This document shows positions 1 to 20,971 of a DNA stretch of 64,000 nucleotides, one piece after another (within the stretch, counting starts at the first letter, position 1; every line of letters begins with the position of its first letter). Location: NCBI GenBank assembly GCA_003991915.1, contig RQTK01001011.1, forward strand, positions 114,653 to 178,652, in the 5' to 3' direction. The translations under genes were made by a program, and so were the position numbers. The stretch is from Elysia chlorotica. Its lineage: Eukaryota > Mollusca > Gastropoda > Plakobranchidae. The notes beneath the pieces were generated by a model. That model had not been told where the DNA came from. It saw nothing but the letters and a program-made list of their open reading frames with translations, and did no database searches.

Positions 1-931
1 AGTTTATCTAATGAGACTAGGTCACGACAAAGAGAGGATAAAAGGAATAACAGTAAAGAGACCCACAAACGTTGCGGTAGTGGTAGTAGATGTTTTTTTT
101 GTGTGTTGTTTTTAAGAAAGGACGAGATGTTTAAAAGAGTATTAAAACAGAGTGAGGTAGAGAGGCTTATAATGGACACAGAAATAACCGAATAAAAAGA
201 GATAGATGCTAAATTAGGGAGACAGTGTTTTAGGAAATTGATATTAAAACAACCAGAGACATTGAAATTCCATGTGCGCCAGTTCCGTTACACTGGGTTT
301 TTGTTAACGTCAAGCAAGCCTCAGATTTATCACCATATATATATTTAAATGTATTACATGTATAAATTTCTACAAGTAAAAGCAGTTTATAGCTCTCTTT
401 TCTCGTTGTGTACAGCGCGGTATGTGTTGAAAAAATGATGATGGGATTACGGGTACCACTACTACCAGTACCATAACAATGCATACCATAGTGCTCCCTT
501 GTGAGATAGACAAGCATTGTAATTTGTACTCATTCAGTCCTTCTAAATTGTAATGTGCCCGCTGATGATTGGGGCGCGATGACTAATGTCATGTCAGATC
601 ATGGTTACAATTGTGTGAATTTTTGTGTATGCTCTTTTTTTGTTTGTGAACAGTTAAGTACATGCATTTGTGAATTTGATTTAACGATGGGAAAGATTGT
701 AGCAGATAATATTGGAGTTACGTTTACCAAACTTCATTATTTTCTCTCTTAGCAGAAAATTGAAAAGTGTTCAGTACCGCAGCTTAAGCCATACATGCAC
801 TATAATATTACTTCATGCATAGCCCCAAACCCTCTATCTCTGTACATATTATGCATCGAGCCATTTAAAATGAAATCAATATTTCTAGTCATTTGGACAA
901 TATTTTTATTTAGCACTTAAGGGTGTTGAGC

Positions 932-937
<6 letters not shown>

Positions 938-982
<45 letters not shown>
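938..982. repeat. (TAA)n microsatellite
   Basis: Near-perfect trinucleotide array of TAA/ATA with one interruption (TGA) near the right end. Confidence 0.95.
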
Positions 983-1954
983 TAATAATAAATGTGTACA
1001 AATAGTTCCACTCGAATATGGCAGTCGGTAAATAAGTGTTTGTTATTTGATTTATTGTTCCTCGTAGCTCCAAAGAATCCTGTATTAGTTTGACCCAATA
1101 CAGCAGACAAATATTTTCAGCGTTTATATCTGCACCTCAAAAAAGAGAAACATTGTATCCCTGCTTTTTGTGCTTAGCTTTAAACAGAGTTTAGATAGGA
1201 ACTCTGACAGCACATCAGCTGGTCTAGATGTATCAGCATTGGATATAGATCTACTTGGTATCCTTTATTCATTTCTATGTAAAATTAAATATAAATTGTT
1301 AGATTTGTCTACTAATTTATGGTTATAAGTTTTTTTTTTTAGATTTTGGCATATAATTAAAAAATTTGTAAAAATATAAAAATCAAAGAAACAAGGGATT
1401 GCAAAATCATTTTTATATTCTGAAAGCCAAACAATTAAATAAATCACAATGTATATATAAAAAAACAACCTGAATGAACAAATAATTATTGAAAAATGTT
1501 GGTGTGAAATTTTGAAAATGGTGAAAAATCACCCAGGGGTTGTGTCTGTGGATCAAAACTTGTGTCTCCAACGAGTTAAGGGAGGGTTTGTTACTGTCAA
1601 GTGCTTTTTTGTTGATGTTATGCATTTCAGCTGGTTTTATACACCATAAAACAGCAACCATTGAAATTAGCATGTTAAAAAAAGAGTGGGAAACAAGGTA
1701 ATTTTTAAATTTGATTCGTATCTAAAGGTCAGACAAGTGCTGGCACTATATCATGACAATGGAATAGAGCAGATTTCAAATATTCAGAATGTTTTTTTGT
1801 TTACTTTATTATCTGGATAAAAAGGGAAGAAAACATTTTAGACAAAACCTCTAAAAAAACAAAAAAACAAGCACCCTGCTATTACATAAAACAATTAGTG
1901 AAAACACTATAAAAAGAACTAGTTAATTGCCAAAATTCCTCACTTGACACCCCA

Positions 1955-2215
1955 AGAGTGTACAGTAGTGCATACCTACAATGGCACCCGCTGCAGCGGG
2001 AAATTTCAAGAATCCCCGTTTTTTTCCCACTATGTAAAGCTTATAATCTATATCACTAGTGCTTGGGTTTAATGGTACATGGAAATGGGTAAACTTGGAT
2101 ACATCAGGAGGGTGGGGCGAGCTTGGTTCTCCAAAATAATGTTTTAACTTCAATCAACTCCTACAGCAATGTTTTGGGCCAGTCTTGCACACAAATCTAG
2201 AGAGTTTATAGTATA
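1955..2215. repeat. Dispersed repeat, copy 1 (partner at 23218-23478)
   Basis: It shares ordered blocks with 23218-23478: TACAGTAGTGCATA, then CACC(C/T)GCTGCA, CTGCTTGGGTTTAA-like, GAGCTTG(G/A)TTCTCC and CAATCAAC(T/C)C. The copies are diverged with small indels but collinear over about 260 bp in the same orientation. No coding potential is visible, so it is probably an old non-autonomous mobile element. Ends and class are unknown. Confidence 0.6.
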
Positions 2216-5205
2216 CCGCATGTCAGCACAGTAACGGCTATTTTTGTGAAGACAGACAGAAAGAGAGAGAGAACAGGGAGGGGGAGGGATTACTACTGTT
2301 AGGTCTAGGTGGTCTCACATCTTGGGCAACCCTACACAGAGAAAGACTGTGAAACAGAAACAAACTAACTGAAAAACAAAATAATGACAGCCTATTACAA
2401 GGGTCATGGGTCACGTTAATTTTATGTTTAAAAAGGGAGATAACACATGTTAAAAGTGGAATTTTTTATGTTTCATTGGCATGTCTATAGCATAATTTTT
2501 CTTCTGGAACCAAATGTCCCGCTGTTGTCATATTTTACTGCATGTATGCTGGTCATCCCTCATCACATTCCTTCTCTCTACTTGCCCCGACAAGTGAAAC
2601 TATAACTTCAGGTTTAAATATAAAAACAACTAGAAATTGCCAGCTGTGCACATTGGTCTTGTCAGCCGACCACTATGGCACAACGCTCAATAAGGCTGTC
2701 CAATGATGTAGCTCGCTAGTTACACGTTGTGATGACCTCTATTTGTTACATACTGTGAATTCTGCATGTTACAACAATACAGTTGTGTATAATTCAACGA
2801 ATACAAATAGATATGGAGTGCCAATTTTTTTTCAGATGACCTATTAAAGCAGTGGCACGAATCGCATACGCAAAATCGGTAGAACCGTTCAAAATGTGCC
2901 TTCAAATAAAGGTTTTTCTTAGCTGGTCCCATGCAAAATGGGCATACAAAAATATGACAGCTTTAGAAAAACCCAAAAAAAGATGGGAAAACAAACTCAA
3001 AACACTTCTTACTTTCTTTGTTGTTCTTATGTCCACTCAAATGTTTGAACTGACTGCAAAATCAAAACTTTTTTTCTATACAGCTGCCCTTTGAAGCTAT
3101 GAAATCAAGGGCAATAAAAGATTATATCTGTTTGGTACAAGGGTGCTACCAAAACCAAACAAGCAACGTAATAACTTGTTATAACAGGTAAAATTTTTAC
3201 TACTATCAAAAATAAAATAAAAACTCAACAACATAATAATGATATAATCTGTACAGATACTTTATTTATGAATGATATTGTTACAGTGCAGCAAAATATT
3301 ATTTTGCTTTTCCGAAGACGCATCAGATTAACAGGTTCATACATATCTCTAGCCAGTCAAGTAATGCTATGTGCCCCACATTAAGCATGAATCTTTTGAT
3401 GGCATTTGTACTTACACTCTCTCATTCAGTCCCTTGCACACAAGAGGAGGCTGCGTCAGTTTGTCAAAATCGGTTCTAATGGACCAAATATTTGCTTAAT
3501 TGGACACATGACATTTGATAGCCTCTGCACAGCCAAAATCCTGATTGGTTAAACAGTTCAAAAACCAACCCCCTTAGACAAGGAAACAATGGTTCAAGAT
3601 AGATGACTGGTGGGGGGAAAAAGAACAATTTTAAGTAAAATAAAAGTCACCAATAAAAAATCTCTATCATGTAATCCTGATATTAGCCATAGGAAAAACA
3701 ACATACACACAAAACAAAAATATTTCAATAGCAGCATATCATTTCATACACAATAATATTGCAGGTAATACTCATATACCTTGTACCTGGTAAGGACCAG
3801 AACTAAAAATGATAAAATATGTGAGCTTCAGCATTTCACCTTGCCTCAACCAGCAACTGAACAAGTTGATTGCTAAGAGTATTTTTGCACAGAGAGGTAC
3901 AACTGACAAAGAGACCGCCCCAAACCGGAATGTTTTTGCAAAATCAATCCCACCTATATATTGCAATATTATACATTTTCTGTTCACTAAGTGGTAAATA
4001 TTAATTGTATAACCCGATAACTGCAAGGGACAGGAGTGAAGCAAGCATATGTGTTACAAAGAACCACTGATATTAAACAGTGCAGTCACTCTGGATCATT
4101 ATGTCTATAAATAATTCATAACATGCAACAATCTGTGAATTAAAAGGCTAAGATTTGTGCTGAAACAAAAATCATCCAGTTTGGCTTACTCATTTACAAC
4201 CCTTTTACTGAGTATATCAACACATAATTATTACACAAGGCTATTAGTTCCAGACACGAATCTCTCTTCTTTCCACACAAATGAACAGAGAGGTGAAAGG
4301 GTCTAAGGTTCATGACATAAAATAAATGGTGATGCATCATGGACCACAAAAAAAAAAACCACAAGCTTGAAAAAGAAGAAAAAAAAGAGAGAAAAAAACA
4401 AACAAGAGAGAAAAAAAAATTCTCCTTTATCACAATCATATTTAAATTCTTCAGTTCAAATGAATTTACTTGTAAAGGTAAAGAGGGCATCAGAAAGGAA
4501 ATACTAAAACACAAAAGCAGAGAACAATCTTATAGACCCAACCCAGCTTCCAACTAGTTTTTTTATGCAAGATGTGGGAATATACAGTCAAACCAATAAA
4601 TAAGAGATGTTACAAGAATATACAAGTAACAGTACCAAAAATTCAGCCGTGTGGCTCTTCTCCAACCTCAACATAACACAGGTGTTCGATTTTTTTTCTT
4701 CTCAGTTTCACATGTATACACATTAGACATCTATTGCCCCCAAATTTTTAATCAATGTTAATCTACCACAATCATTTCATCACACACAGAAACTTAGCAA
4801 TGTAGTGGCCACTGTATGCAGCTTGCTCCCTCTTTAAAAGACCAAATACAATGTATCAAACAAACAAAATGAAAAAGCAAAAAATTCAGACATAGAATAG
4901 CTTACATACGTGAGCCTCCCATTCATGAACCGAGAACCTTTGATCAAAACAAGGTTAAAAAAAAATGTTTTTTTTTTAATTAGGAAAGGCAGATCTTCTG
5001 CAGAACCACCGTTTTTCTGCAACCTCTCAACTGTCCACTGCCCTAGCAAACCATGCTTACTTCTATTTTAAACTTATAATGTTACATAGACGGGAGCACC
5101 AGTGCCCTTACCAGTGTAGATGTTAACACCCTCTGCTAGGATCACAGTGGCCGTTTCATCAGCAGAAGTCTCATTCAGAACACAGGACAAAGACATATAA
5201 ACATA

Positions 5206-12715
<7,510 letters not shown>

Positions 12716-13129
12716 TTTTGATGTGGGACTCAGTAGACAAAACTTAGACTGCTGTATTATTAATATAGGTCTGATTTTCTGGTGTGTTTATGATCACAGG
12801 CAGAGCACAAAATACGCCTGCGAAGAAGATGGCTTCCTTCTTCCGATTTAGCAATTTGCAGCAGAGGGATGTGCAAAATTGATAATGACGTCATACTAAA
12901 AACGTGGCATCATGAGATCGTCAACTTCCGGATAACGAAATTCGAAAAAATGAAACGCAGTGTGAAAACGAAAGTTCAACCAGAGAAACTGTGTGAAAGA
13001 TTATTTTCATGGAGCTGCTGCAGCACTAGATCTACAGTGCTGAGTGTTCCAAAAATTATTTCCAATTTTTTTATGACTTCGATGTCTCTACTGTATAAAA
13101 TCAAAAGGTCCCATTAAACATAAAACCAA

Positions 13130-13810
13130 AATGAGAAAGAGAAAATCACATTGTTCAAACCCATGACTGGCACTCTAACAGTTCCAGCGCGAGTCCAACC
13201 CCATCCCAGCCACCCGCGGCAGTATGATGGAGCCCCAGCCTCTTTAGATAACCGTCGGAATGGAAGATGACAGCAAAATCCCAAGCCACCCCACCATTCA
13301 CGATGCCAGAGGTATCTCTCGAATAACGCCTGGCAAGTCGAAGAAGGGTTTGGAAAAAGGTGACCCTCAGACTCTTGGAGACACCTCAAACTGAAAGCTG
13401 GAACCCAGAAAGGCGGGGTCAATGGAGAGGACACGGATGAAGAATCAGAACCCCGAAATTTAAGCACTGACTTAGCCAATAGTGCAACGGGAATAAGTAA
13501 CCGGGAAGTTGAGCTTTTAATCAAAACTCCCGACGGAATTGGCGCTTGCGGAACAGGGAGTCCAATGCTACATAAGTTTTTCATCAGGAAGCCTCCCGGA
13601 AATTAAAACAGAATACTACTGGGATAACACTCCGCCCCCGAGAAGACGCGTTTTTTTTTTTTGCTACTGATTCGGCCAATGTCAGAAAAATGTTAGCGAC
13701 TAAGCTATGGGTACCCGACTCTGGAGATTTTCCTAAGTCATTGGAGACGTTAAACCTGGAAAGAGCTTTGCTTTCGCCAACCAATCTTTCAACATCCCTA
13801 GATTAAATTA
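13130..13810 (+). pseudogene. Decayed coding-like patch, possible retrotransposon ORF1 remnant
   Basis: This patch is clearly richer in G and C than its surroundings. Three plus-strand open segments in different frames read like protein: around MEDDSKIPSHPTIHDARG, then DTDEESEPRNLSTDLANS continuing to KFFIRKPPGN and stop, then DSANVRKMLATKLWVPDS continuing to LSTSLD and stop. The composition (Ser, Pro, Asp, Lys, Arg) and the frameshifts suggest a decayed retrotransposon ORF, but no family motif was recognised. A longer minus-strand open frame covers the same bases and looks like a shadow. Function and family are unknown. Confidence 0.3.
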
Positions 13811-16139
13811 GATGCCCTTGCCCCTACCAACCTCTCTCTCCCGCTTAATTAAACTCTTTTTCTCCTCTGTTGCACTCCTTTCCACAGGATATACACGTAT
13901 CTCCCAATTTTTTTTTATATGCGCCCTTTCCCACTAACCCTTCTCCCTCATAAAAGGAAAAAAAAAACAACAAAAAAACAAAAAAAACAAGAGTAGCAGG
14001 GAAGGTTTGTTTCATATTCTCTAGGCTACTCTCTCAACTTGAGAATCTATAAAAAGAAAATTAGGAACTAGCCTCGTAGCAAATCGACTAGGAATATATC
14101 AATTGAATTTTAGTCCTCACCTTGACCTTTAGTCTTTTATCAGAGCCGCCTGTCACGTTATGCCAAGGAGGCGTTAAACCAGGGATGGTGCACGCATTCG
14201 AATGTGCGTATGTGGGTCGATCAGCTGTCTGCACAATAAAGGTGGTGAACTTCTACAAGGCATTGGTGCCCCAGACTTTGCAATGTATTCTGCAGCGCTG
14301 CATTGCTTTTTTTTTTTGTTTGTTTCTTTGTTTGCGATACCGTAAAAATCACAATATAGAAACCTGCAACAATTTATTATTTTAAATAGTGTCCCGCCAT
14401 TAATTGTGATAAAGACCTGATCTGTTATTTTTTTCCCCTTTTCCCTTTAGACAGAGAAGTAATGACACCGTAAGAGCAAATTGATTTCCCTAAACAGAAA
14501 AAGGGTTGTTCTTTTTTATATAGATTTGGATTTAGATATTTATACAGTTCTATTTTGAGCCTAATTGGCTAAATAATATTAAAACAGTGTTACTAACTCG
14601 CTCAAATTCTAATTATTGTTTTATGCAATTATGTAATAATCGATAAAAAGGTTTCAAACGTTTACAACAGTATTCTGTGATGGGCCTTAGGCATTCTGTT
14701 AGATGTTCCATTTATTTGCCGGGCTAGTTTGTTTCCATTTTCATTTCCATGGTTTGGCCTATAATTCATTTTTATGACTTTGTTTAAAAAGGAAAAAAAA
14801 AACCTTATAATACAAGGTGCAAAAAATGGGTTGTCGATGCAAGGAGAGCCTATTTCGAAAAGACATCCAAAGAAATATATAGAGGCTATGTAATATACAA
14901 TGTGCACTTTGAGGAATCCTGCTCCAGTAAAACAGCATCATTGTGCTATCCCCACACTTTTCAATATTCATAATCTGCCAAACTTTCACCAAGGTGCAGC
15001 TTACCATCCAGTCCAAAACTTAGGCCTACTAGTTCACGCCTGAAGTTGTGGTTGAAACTTCAAGAAATTTTGTTGACAATTCTGTTGGGAGTTTGAGATA
15101 TCCCTACAAATAGTTGATAGATTTTCTAAATATTGCAGAAAGAGTTGTTGGTTTTTGTTGTTATTGTTGTTGTTTTTTTTAATTTATTGTTTGTGTGTGT
15201 ATGTGTGTGTGCATTGGCGCACCCTTGTCTGAATTCTTAAGGGGTGCGATACAACATCATAAGGGAATAGCAGAAGCGTAAACGTGGAAACACAGTGGAT
15301 GTCGCACCATCTCGCCCAAGCTTCTCTTTTTTGCAGCGATAATTTATTTCATATGAAAAGTGTTACAGTAAACAGAGTAGAAGCCTAAAAAAAGCCCGCC
15401 TCTTTTGTCGCCTTTCCTCATGGTGCTAGATCTAAGCGCTGCGCTTAGATCGAGCGTCAACAGGTGCGTGGTCGCCTGAAAGTTGACCGGAAATGAAGTA
15501 GGCCCGTATTTTGAGCTGGACATAGATCTGTAACCAGTGATCGTAGCGAAAATCTGAAAACAGATTCGTAATCAGCGATCCAAAATTAACAAAGTCAAAG
15601 CGTACAGATGCTGAAAAAATGCATAATAAACAATTTCATAAAAATGTTTTTATTAGATTCAGACACCCACACATTGAAGAATGCACGGAATTTCCACCCC
15701 CGCACACTTTCCATGCCGTATACACTTTGGATTGTAGTGCCACGTATTAGAATCATTATTTCAAACAAATCTATTTGTCGTCTATTTTTTCTTTTTGAGT
15801 GCAGCCATGTTAGTATCATCCATTGAAGTATTTCTTCATTCACATCCATTTCCTATAAGCATAACTGAAACAAATAAAATGAGACGATGCTTCTACTTAG
15901 TTCTAGGCAATAATAACACACACTGTGAATTTTTCTCGTCACGTGATTTTGTCGCTCTGACGTTTGGAGGGAAGGTGCGACCCTCACTCTGTTTCTACCA
16001 GCTCGCCCTTTTTTCCGCGCAGTTTTATGTCGTCGATTTGTAGGGAAGGTGCGACCTCCACTCTGTTTCCACCCTAACACAGAAAAGAAAGTGACTTGTT
16101 CTCTTGCAGTTCTTGTGACAGGTAACGAACCTATTTGTC

Positions 16140-16400
16140 AACATTCGACTCCTGAGATAGAACATCGGCTTCCGACGCAAAAGGTCCGTGGTTCGAGCCC
16201 TGGCGAGTCTGCTCCTAACTGTTTAGGTCGGTGTCAATTTAATGTGATCGGCTGAGACAGGAGTCGTGGTATCCGCGCCTTGTCTTGTATGTGGCAGTGG
16301 CCTAGGCATACGTAAAATTGTCAGACGTCAGTCTTGGGGCCCGTCCACAATATAGGCTAGCCTATGTAGTGTTGATGTTGGGCGTCAAATCAACTCAACA
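16140..16400 (+). mobile_element. tRNA-derived SINE
   Basis: The head carries an RNA polymerase III B-box-like GTGGTTCGAGCCC (about 16189-16201) preceded by an imperfect tRNA-like region. The body then shows GTCGGTGTCAATTTAATGTG, GGCTGAGACAGGAGTCGTGG and GTCAGACGTCAGTCTTGGGG, and the tail TAGTGTTGATGTTGGGCGTC. The same body is found at 47642-47912 (minus), at 6068-6245 (minus), and in part at 52146-52210 and 33237-33310. Exact ends are not determined. Confidence 0.75.
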
Positions 16401-16458
16401 TTCAACATTCTGAAACACTGTGAACCCACTTCGTGAATAGTGTCTTTGGTCAAACCTC

Positions 16459-16463
<5 letters not shown>

Positions 16464-16508
<45 letters not shown>
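16464..16508. repeat. (GA)n microsatellite
   Basis: About 22 uninterrupted GA units, just right of the SINE. Confidence 0.95.
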
Positions 16509-16510
<2 letters not shown>

Positions 16511-16854
16511 CTTTTGTTGTTGTTTTTTTTAAAGAAAGGGGAAATTACTCTAAATTCTAAATAGATAGAGAATCTGTGATTTAGAAAAGTTGCTGTTGGT
16601 CTGTTTCTCGTAAAATTAGATTTAATCTAGATCTAGATCTAGACTTCGCACATGAAAAATAACCTCAGGCCGTATAAATTAATAATTTTAATTACAGTGA
16701 TTCTGATATCAGACAAATTAATAAAGGCGCTTGTCAACAGACGTAGATTTAGTTGTGGGTACCCTTACAGTTTATTGGTACAACTACAAACAAGGTTTTC
16801 ATTATAACATCAACCATGGATACATTCTGAAATTTAATTTTTAGAGGCTAGATT

Positions 16855-16882
16855 CTAGATCTAGATCTAGATCTCTAGATCA
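16855..16882. repeat. TAGATC hexanucleotide array
   Basis: Run of TCTAGATCTAGATC units. A similar array is at 16626-16645 and shorter ones are scattered through the window. Confidence 0.9.
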
Positions 16883-17571
16883 CTTAATTTTTTACTTTTG
16901 AAAACCATTGTTTAGACTAAGACTAAAATACACTTTCTCTGAAACAGAATTTTAGAGAATAAAAAATGTAGAGACTTAAGTCTAACATGCCTTAAATTCA
17001 TGAATGAAAAGAGTTTTGAATTATAGGTTTAGATTAGTCTTTAGATTGGCTCTAATCTACATTGGAATTTTACTCATTTAATGCTATCCACTCAACTGGC
17101 TTTTAAAGCACATCTGGGGAGGGTGACTGGCTATTGCAGCATTCACCTTTTCCATAAATGTTACTTATATCCCTTATCATTATGATCACTGATGATAACC
17201 TGAATCTCTAAGAAAGGGGATAGGCTAAAAAAGGAGCTAAATGACTTTGTTTATAATGAGTATTGAGACTTTAAGCGATGCACCATTATGTTTAAATTTA
17301 GCTACTTTATTATAATACCATCTATATAGGTATATATAGAGCTTGCGCTTGTTGTCCATAATATTTTTTCATAAAAAAAAAAAAAAATCCATATAGATTT
17401 TTAAAAGACATTTTTTCTGATAACAGTTATACAGATTTTTCTGTTTTATACACATATATTATTTTATTATAAATTTGATTTTTTTAATTAGAGCAGGCCA
17501 TCTAGAGAATCTATCTTATTTCACTACTAAGGATTTGTTTTATAAAGACCAGTTTTCAATGACAGACAACA

Positions 17572-18433
17572 ATGGAATCTGTTAATAAATTCGCTTTGAT
17601 GCAGACTTTATGCTATCTGTCAGTGTTCATATTATCCTTCCTGGTTTGCATTCCTGCTGGTGTAAATGTTAGTGAGTTTGGGGGGCACTGTTTGCTCTAT
17701 GCATCAGGCCGATGGAATCGGACTCCTCCCACGGATCGGTTTTTAGCAGATGTGACTTGGGGTCCTGAAAGCTCATGCAACTTTACAATCTTCATTGGAG
17801 TTATATCGATGGTGCTGGGGCTCTTCTACATTGTGTGGACCTCAACCTTGCTGATACGAGGCTTTGAAAGGTGAGTTATTGGTTTTAAATGGATGTGTGA
17901 TTGAATTTGAGTATTTTTGAACTGTTTGTGTAGATTTCATACCACCTTTATTTACGCATGGCAAAGCTTGTGTTACAAAAGCTGAAAAAATGCTTAGATC
18001 TACTTTGAAGTCCTAGACTGTCTGAATATTAACAACATTTTATAATTGTGCAAAATGTATTCCAATCATGCTATGCTTATAAATGTTATTTTTATTTATT
18101 AACAGAAAAACTATTGGTGAAAAAAAAAAGACAAATATGTCTTCTAAGATAGTAAGAATAGATAATAAATAATTGTGGGAATTTAGTCTCTATATGTAAG
18201 TGCATTATTATGATCTACTTAATATGAGATATGAATGAGAGGAGGATTTGGGGCTGGGAGTGCTTTAAAGTATGGCATTTGGTGTAGATTTAATTACTTG
18301 AATTCTGGAATTTATTACAAAAAGTGAAATGCCAGGATAAAGACTGGTACATGTACTTTCTTGAAGGAAAAATTTTGGTATCCTAATGATATAATAGGAA
18401 ATGCTATGCAAACGAGATTGCTGATGTTTAAAA

Positions 18434-18486
<53 letters not shown>

Positions 18487-20904
18487 GCTTTTTCTCTTTA
18501 GACTCTCTCTATATCTATTCCTCCATCCCTCTCTAATTTAGATTTGAATGTAAAGTAAAGTAAATGCAAGGCTTTTATAATTATTTATTATCTTGTTTGC
18601 TCAGCACTGCATTTATTGAGATTTAAAAACAACTCCAATTTTGATATTTATTATATTGTAAATCACTGCCCCCCCCTTCCTCCCCTCTCTCTTGTTGAAA
18701 GATAATTTACAATTTGTTTTTATGTGGCTTGTGATGGCTTTTCTCTTTTTTCCTCCCACAGTTCCTGGCTTGATGCCTTTATCAATTTGATTGTCAACTC
18801 AATTATGTGTGTTTGTCTGTTCTCAACCTCACTGACTGTCAGTATTGGATTTCGTCAGTGGTGTGAACTTATGACTTCAGCAAAGTCTGGTTTTGAAAGG
18901 TGATATTTAAGATCACATGTTATAGTTATAATTGAAGTTTTGTAAAAATGTGTCAAATATTAATTTTAAACACTATAAATTTAAATAAATGTCACAGTTT
19001 ATTCTTTTTTTTATTATTTAACGTTGACAGTTCTTATAGAAATCTCACAAGAAGACAAAGATATTATTCATTTAACATGCATATCAATTCACTCAATTCC
19101 TGTAATTTATTTTGTATAGATTAGCACACATAAACGTGTGAAATACATTTATCATGGTCAAAGGTCCTTGTTTATGTATTTTTCTTTTCTTGCTATTATT
19201 GTTAATAAAGGTAATAATAGAATTTTGTTATATTATATGCATGCTATGATTACATAACAGAGAGTATGCTTAACTTTTATTAAAAACTGTTTGGCTGTTG
19301 ACAATGAAAGAGTACTAAAACACTGAAATGTGTTTGCCCATAGTACATGGGCAATAAAATCTGTATGAAAGAATTTTCTGCCAATTTTTCCTCAAAAGCT
19401 GCCTCACTGTGTACAAATATAATGACTAAACATAATTTCAAGTAACTTTTAATGATTTTAATTATAAATCAAATCATTGCTTTGGTCAGGAAGATAAATT
19501 CTTTTTCTTTATACATTTTAAAAAACAAAAAATATGCAGTATCTATATTCTCAATATTTAAGTTTGCACATTTTAGCTCACTTTTGTAGTTTTGTCATAC
19601 AGTATTAAACATTTTTTCTCCTTTTTGCCATTGTTTTTTTCTTCAGTAAGTTGTGATTAAATCCTGTAAATTTGCAAACGCAGCATTATTTTTTTTCATT
19701 GTTTTTGTGATATAAATTTTGTTGTTGTTGTTTTTTGTTTGTTTGAATATTGCACCAATAATTTAATTTTAAAAATGTTCATTTCTTCCAAAACTAGATG
19801 TGATGATGCCCAGCATTTTAACATTGGGAAAAACATTAATGTGGATGCTGGAAACTATTTTGCACAGTGGCAAATTACACAGGTAAAAATACAACAGTAA
19901 TACGAGTTATACGTGAAAGGACACAGATACATGTATTAAATTTTCACTCCTCTCTGGCGATACGACCATTAAAAATATAATGTCATTTGCTTGTTCATTT
20001 CAAAATGTTGCTGTGTACACTGATAATTCAAGGAATAGTGAGCCTATGATGAGCAAAACATAATTCAAATTAAGCCTTCATTGTGGGATCACAAACGTAT
20101 GCCCAAAGTTAAATGTGCACCTTTTTGAGTACCAATTAAAGTGCCTTGTTGCCTCCTGTTAGTCTTAATTCTTTTTCTTTCATGTTTGTTTATCAAAAGA
20201 ACTTATATTATTGTCTTAGCACTGCATCTAGACATACTTTCCTGTTGTCCAAGACTAAAGTGCTAGATAAGAAGTGCATGGATTTTCTAATTTTCTATTA
20301 ACCCTCAAGACTTAGTCAAAGCAGTGAGAATAAAAAAGGGAGAGTAGGTAATGACTTAAAGTATTAAAAAGAAGTTTTGTCAATGCTCACTTCAGTTTGA
20401 GCTTCCAAAACTGTTCCTTGCTCTAAGTTAGATCCAAAGTTATTGAATTCATAATTCTCTGTGACAATAAGAAAAAAAAACAAAGTGTTGTATAAAAATG
20501 ATGTTGGTAAATCATGTATATGTTTTTTTCAGCATATTCAGACGTCAGTCATTAACCCTATTCCTAGAAAGAGAAATTTTCTCCCCTGTGACAATAAAAT
20601 ATAAAAACAGAAAGACAAATTGTTGTATTAAAATGATGTTGGTAAACCATGTACATTTAAAAACATATGTCATTTTGCTATTTTTGCAGAGGAAGGTGTA
20701 CGTTTACTTAGATGACTTTCATTTTCTTTCTTCTAACATTCCCAGTTTGGTATCTGGTTCCTGTGGCTGATATGGCTGGTGCTGTCTGTGATGGCCCTGA
20801 TCCGTTTGTATCATTACCACCGCATTGAAAGTTTTACTTCAAGCATGAACAGAGAGCGCCAGAGGCTTATTTCTCAGGTCACACAGAACCCACAATCAGC
20901 CTGA
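17572..20904 (+). CDS. TMEM179: TMEM179-family four-pass membrane protein, complete, four exons
   Basis: Exons are 17572-17870, 18762-18899, 19798-19882 and 20746-20904, all with GT-AG introns, joining in frame to 681 bp (226 aa plus stop; vertebrate TMEM179 is about 230 aa). Hydrophobic segments lie near residues 8-28, about 75-96, 104-125 and 176-198, giving four membrane passes. The family signature GGHCLLYASGRW follows segment 1, and VTWGPESSCNF precedes segment 2. The loop between segments 3 and 4 holds WCE, CDD and a short hydrophilic stretch, as in TMEM179. The molecular function of the family is unknown; it is an integral membrane protein. The C-terminus is a short charged cytosolic tail. 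The start is the first ATG after a stop-rich upstream region. Intron 3 contains a local duplication (20498-20660). Confidence 0.88.
18441..18482. repeat. (CT)n microsatellite in TMEM179-like intron 1
   Basis: About 20 CT units, preceded by CTCTGTCTTT and followed by more CT-rich sequence. Confidence 0.95.
20494..20660. repeat. Short direct duplication in TMEM179-like intron 3
   Basis: The block AAAATGATGTTGGTAAA(T/C)CA with TGTTGTAT(A/T)A upstream and TGTA(T/C)AT downstream occurs at about 20489-20525 and again at about 20620-20660, in the same orientation. Confidence 0.7.
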
Positions 20905-20965
20905 ACATAGTCACTATCAAGGGAATGTCAGCTCTCCAGATTTATTGTATTTTCATGGTAAATTC

Positions 20966-20971
20966 AATAAA
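20966..20971 (+). terminator. Polyadenylation signal AATAAA of the TMEM179-like gene
   Basis: AATAAA lies 62 bp past the stop codon at 20902-20904, followed by AT-rich sequence. A second AATAAA lies near 21014. Confidence 0.6.

Larger units (their letters stand above)
1..5205. other. Intergenic stretch, including probable distal Rab1 3'UTR
   Basis: No exon with conserved coding content was found on either strand. The stretch holds a (TAA)n microsatellite at about 938-982, one copy of a dispersed repeat at about 1955-2215, and AT-rich unique sequence. The part nearest 5205 must contain the 3'UTR of the minus-strand Rab1 gene. A minus-strand AATAAA (TTTATT on plus, near 3260) could end a long UTR, but the true end cannot be fixed from sequence alone. 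Short open frames here are AT-rich and look random. Confidence 0.6.
12716..17571. other. Intergenic region between divergent Rab1 and TMEM179-like genes
   Basis: The two flanking genes are transcribed away from each other, so both promoters should lie here. The Rab1 5'UTR lies just right of 12715. Contents: a GC-richer decayed coding-like patch (13130-13810), poly-T and CT-rich patches near 13850-14000, a 31-bp motif repeated at about 15969 and 16043 (GGGAAGGTGCGACC core), a SINE (16140-16400), a (GA)n array (16464-16508) and TAGATC arrays at 16626-16645 and 16855-16882. No TATA box or other core promoter element could be called with confidence. Confidence 0.6.

Noticed and set aside
13114-13584. 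156-codon minus-strand frame
   Set aside because: Trp/Leu/Ser-rich with no motif, on the opposite strand to more protein-like segments; it looks like a shadow of a decayed plus-strand ORF.
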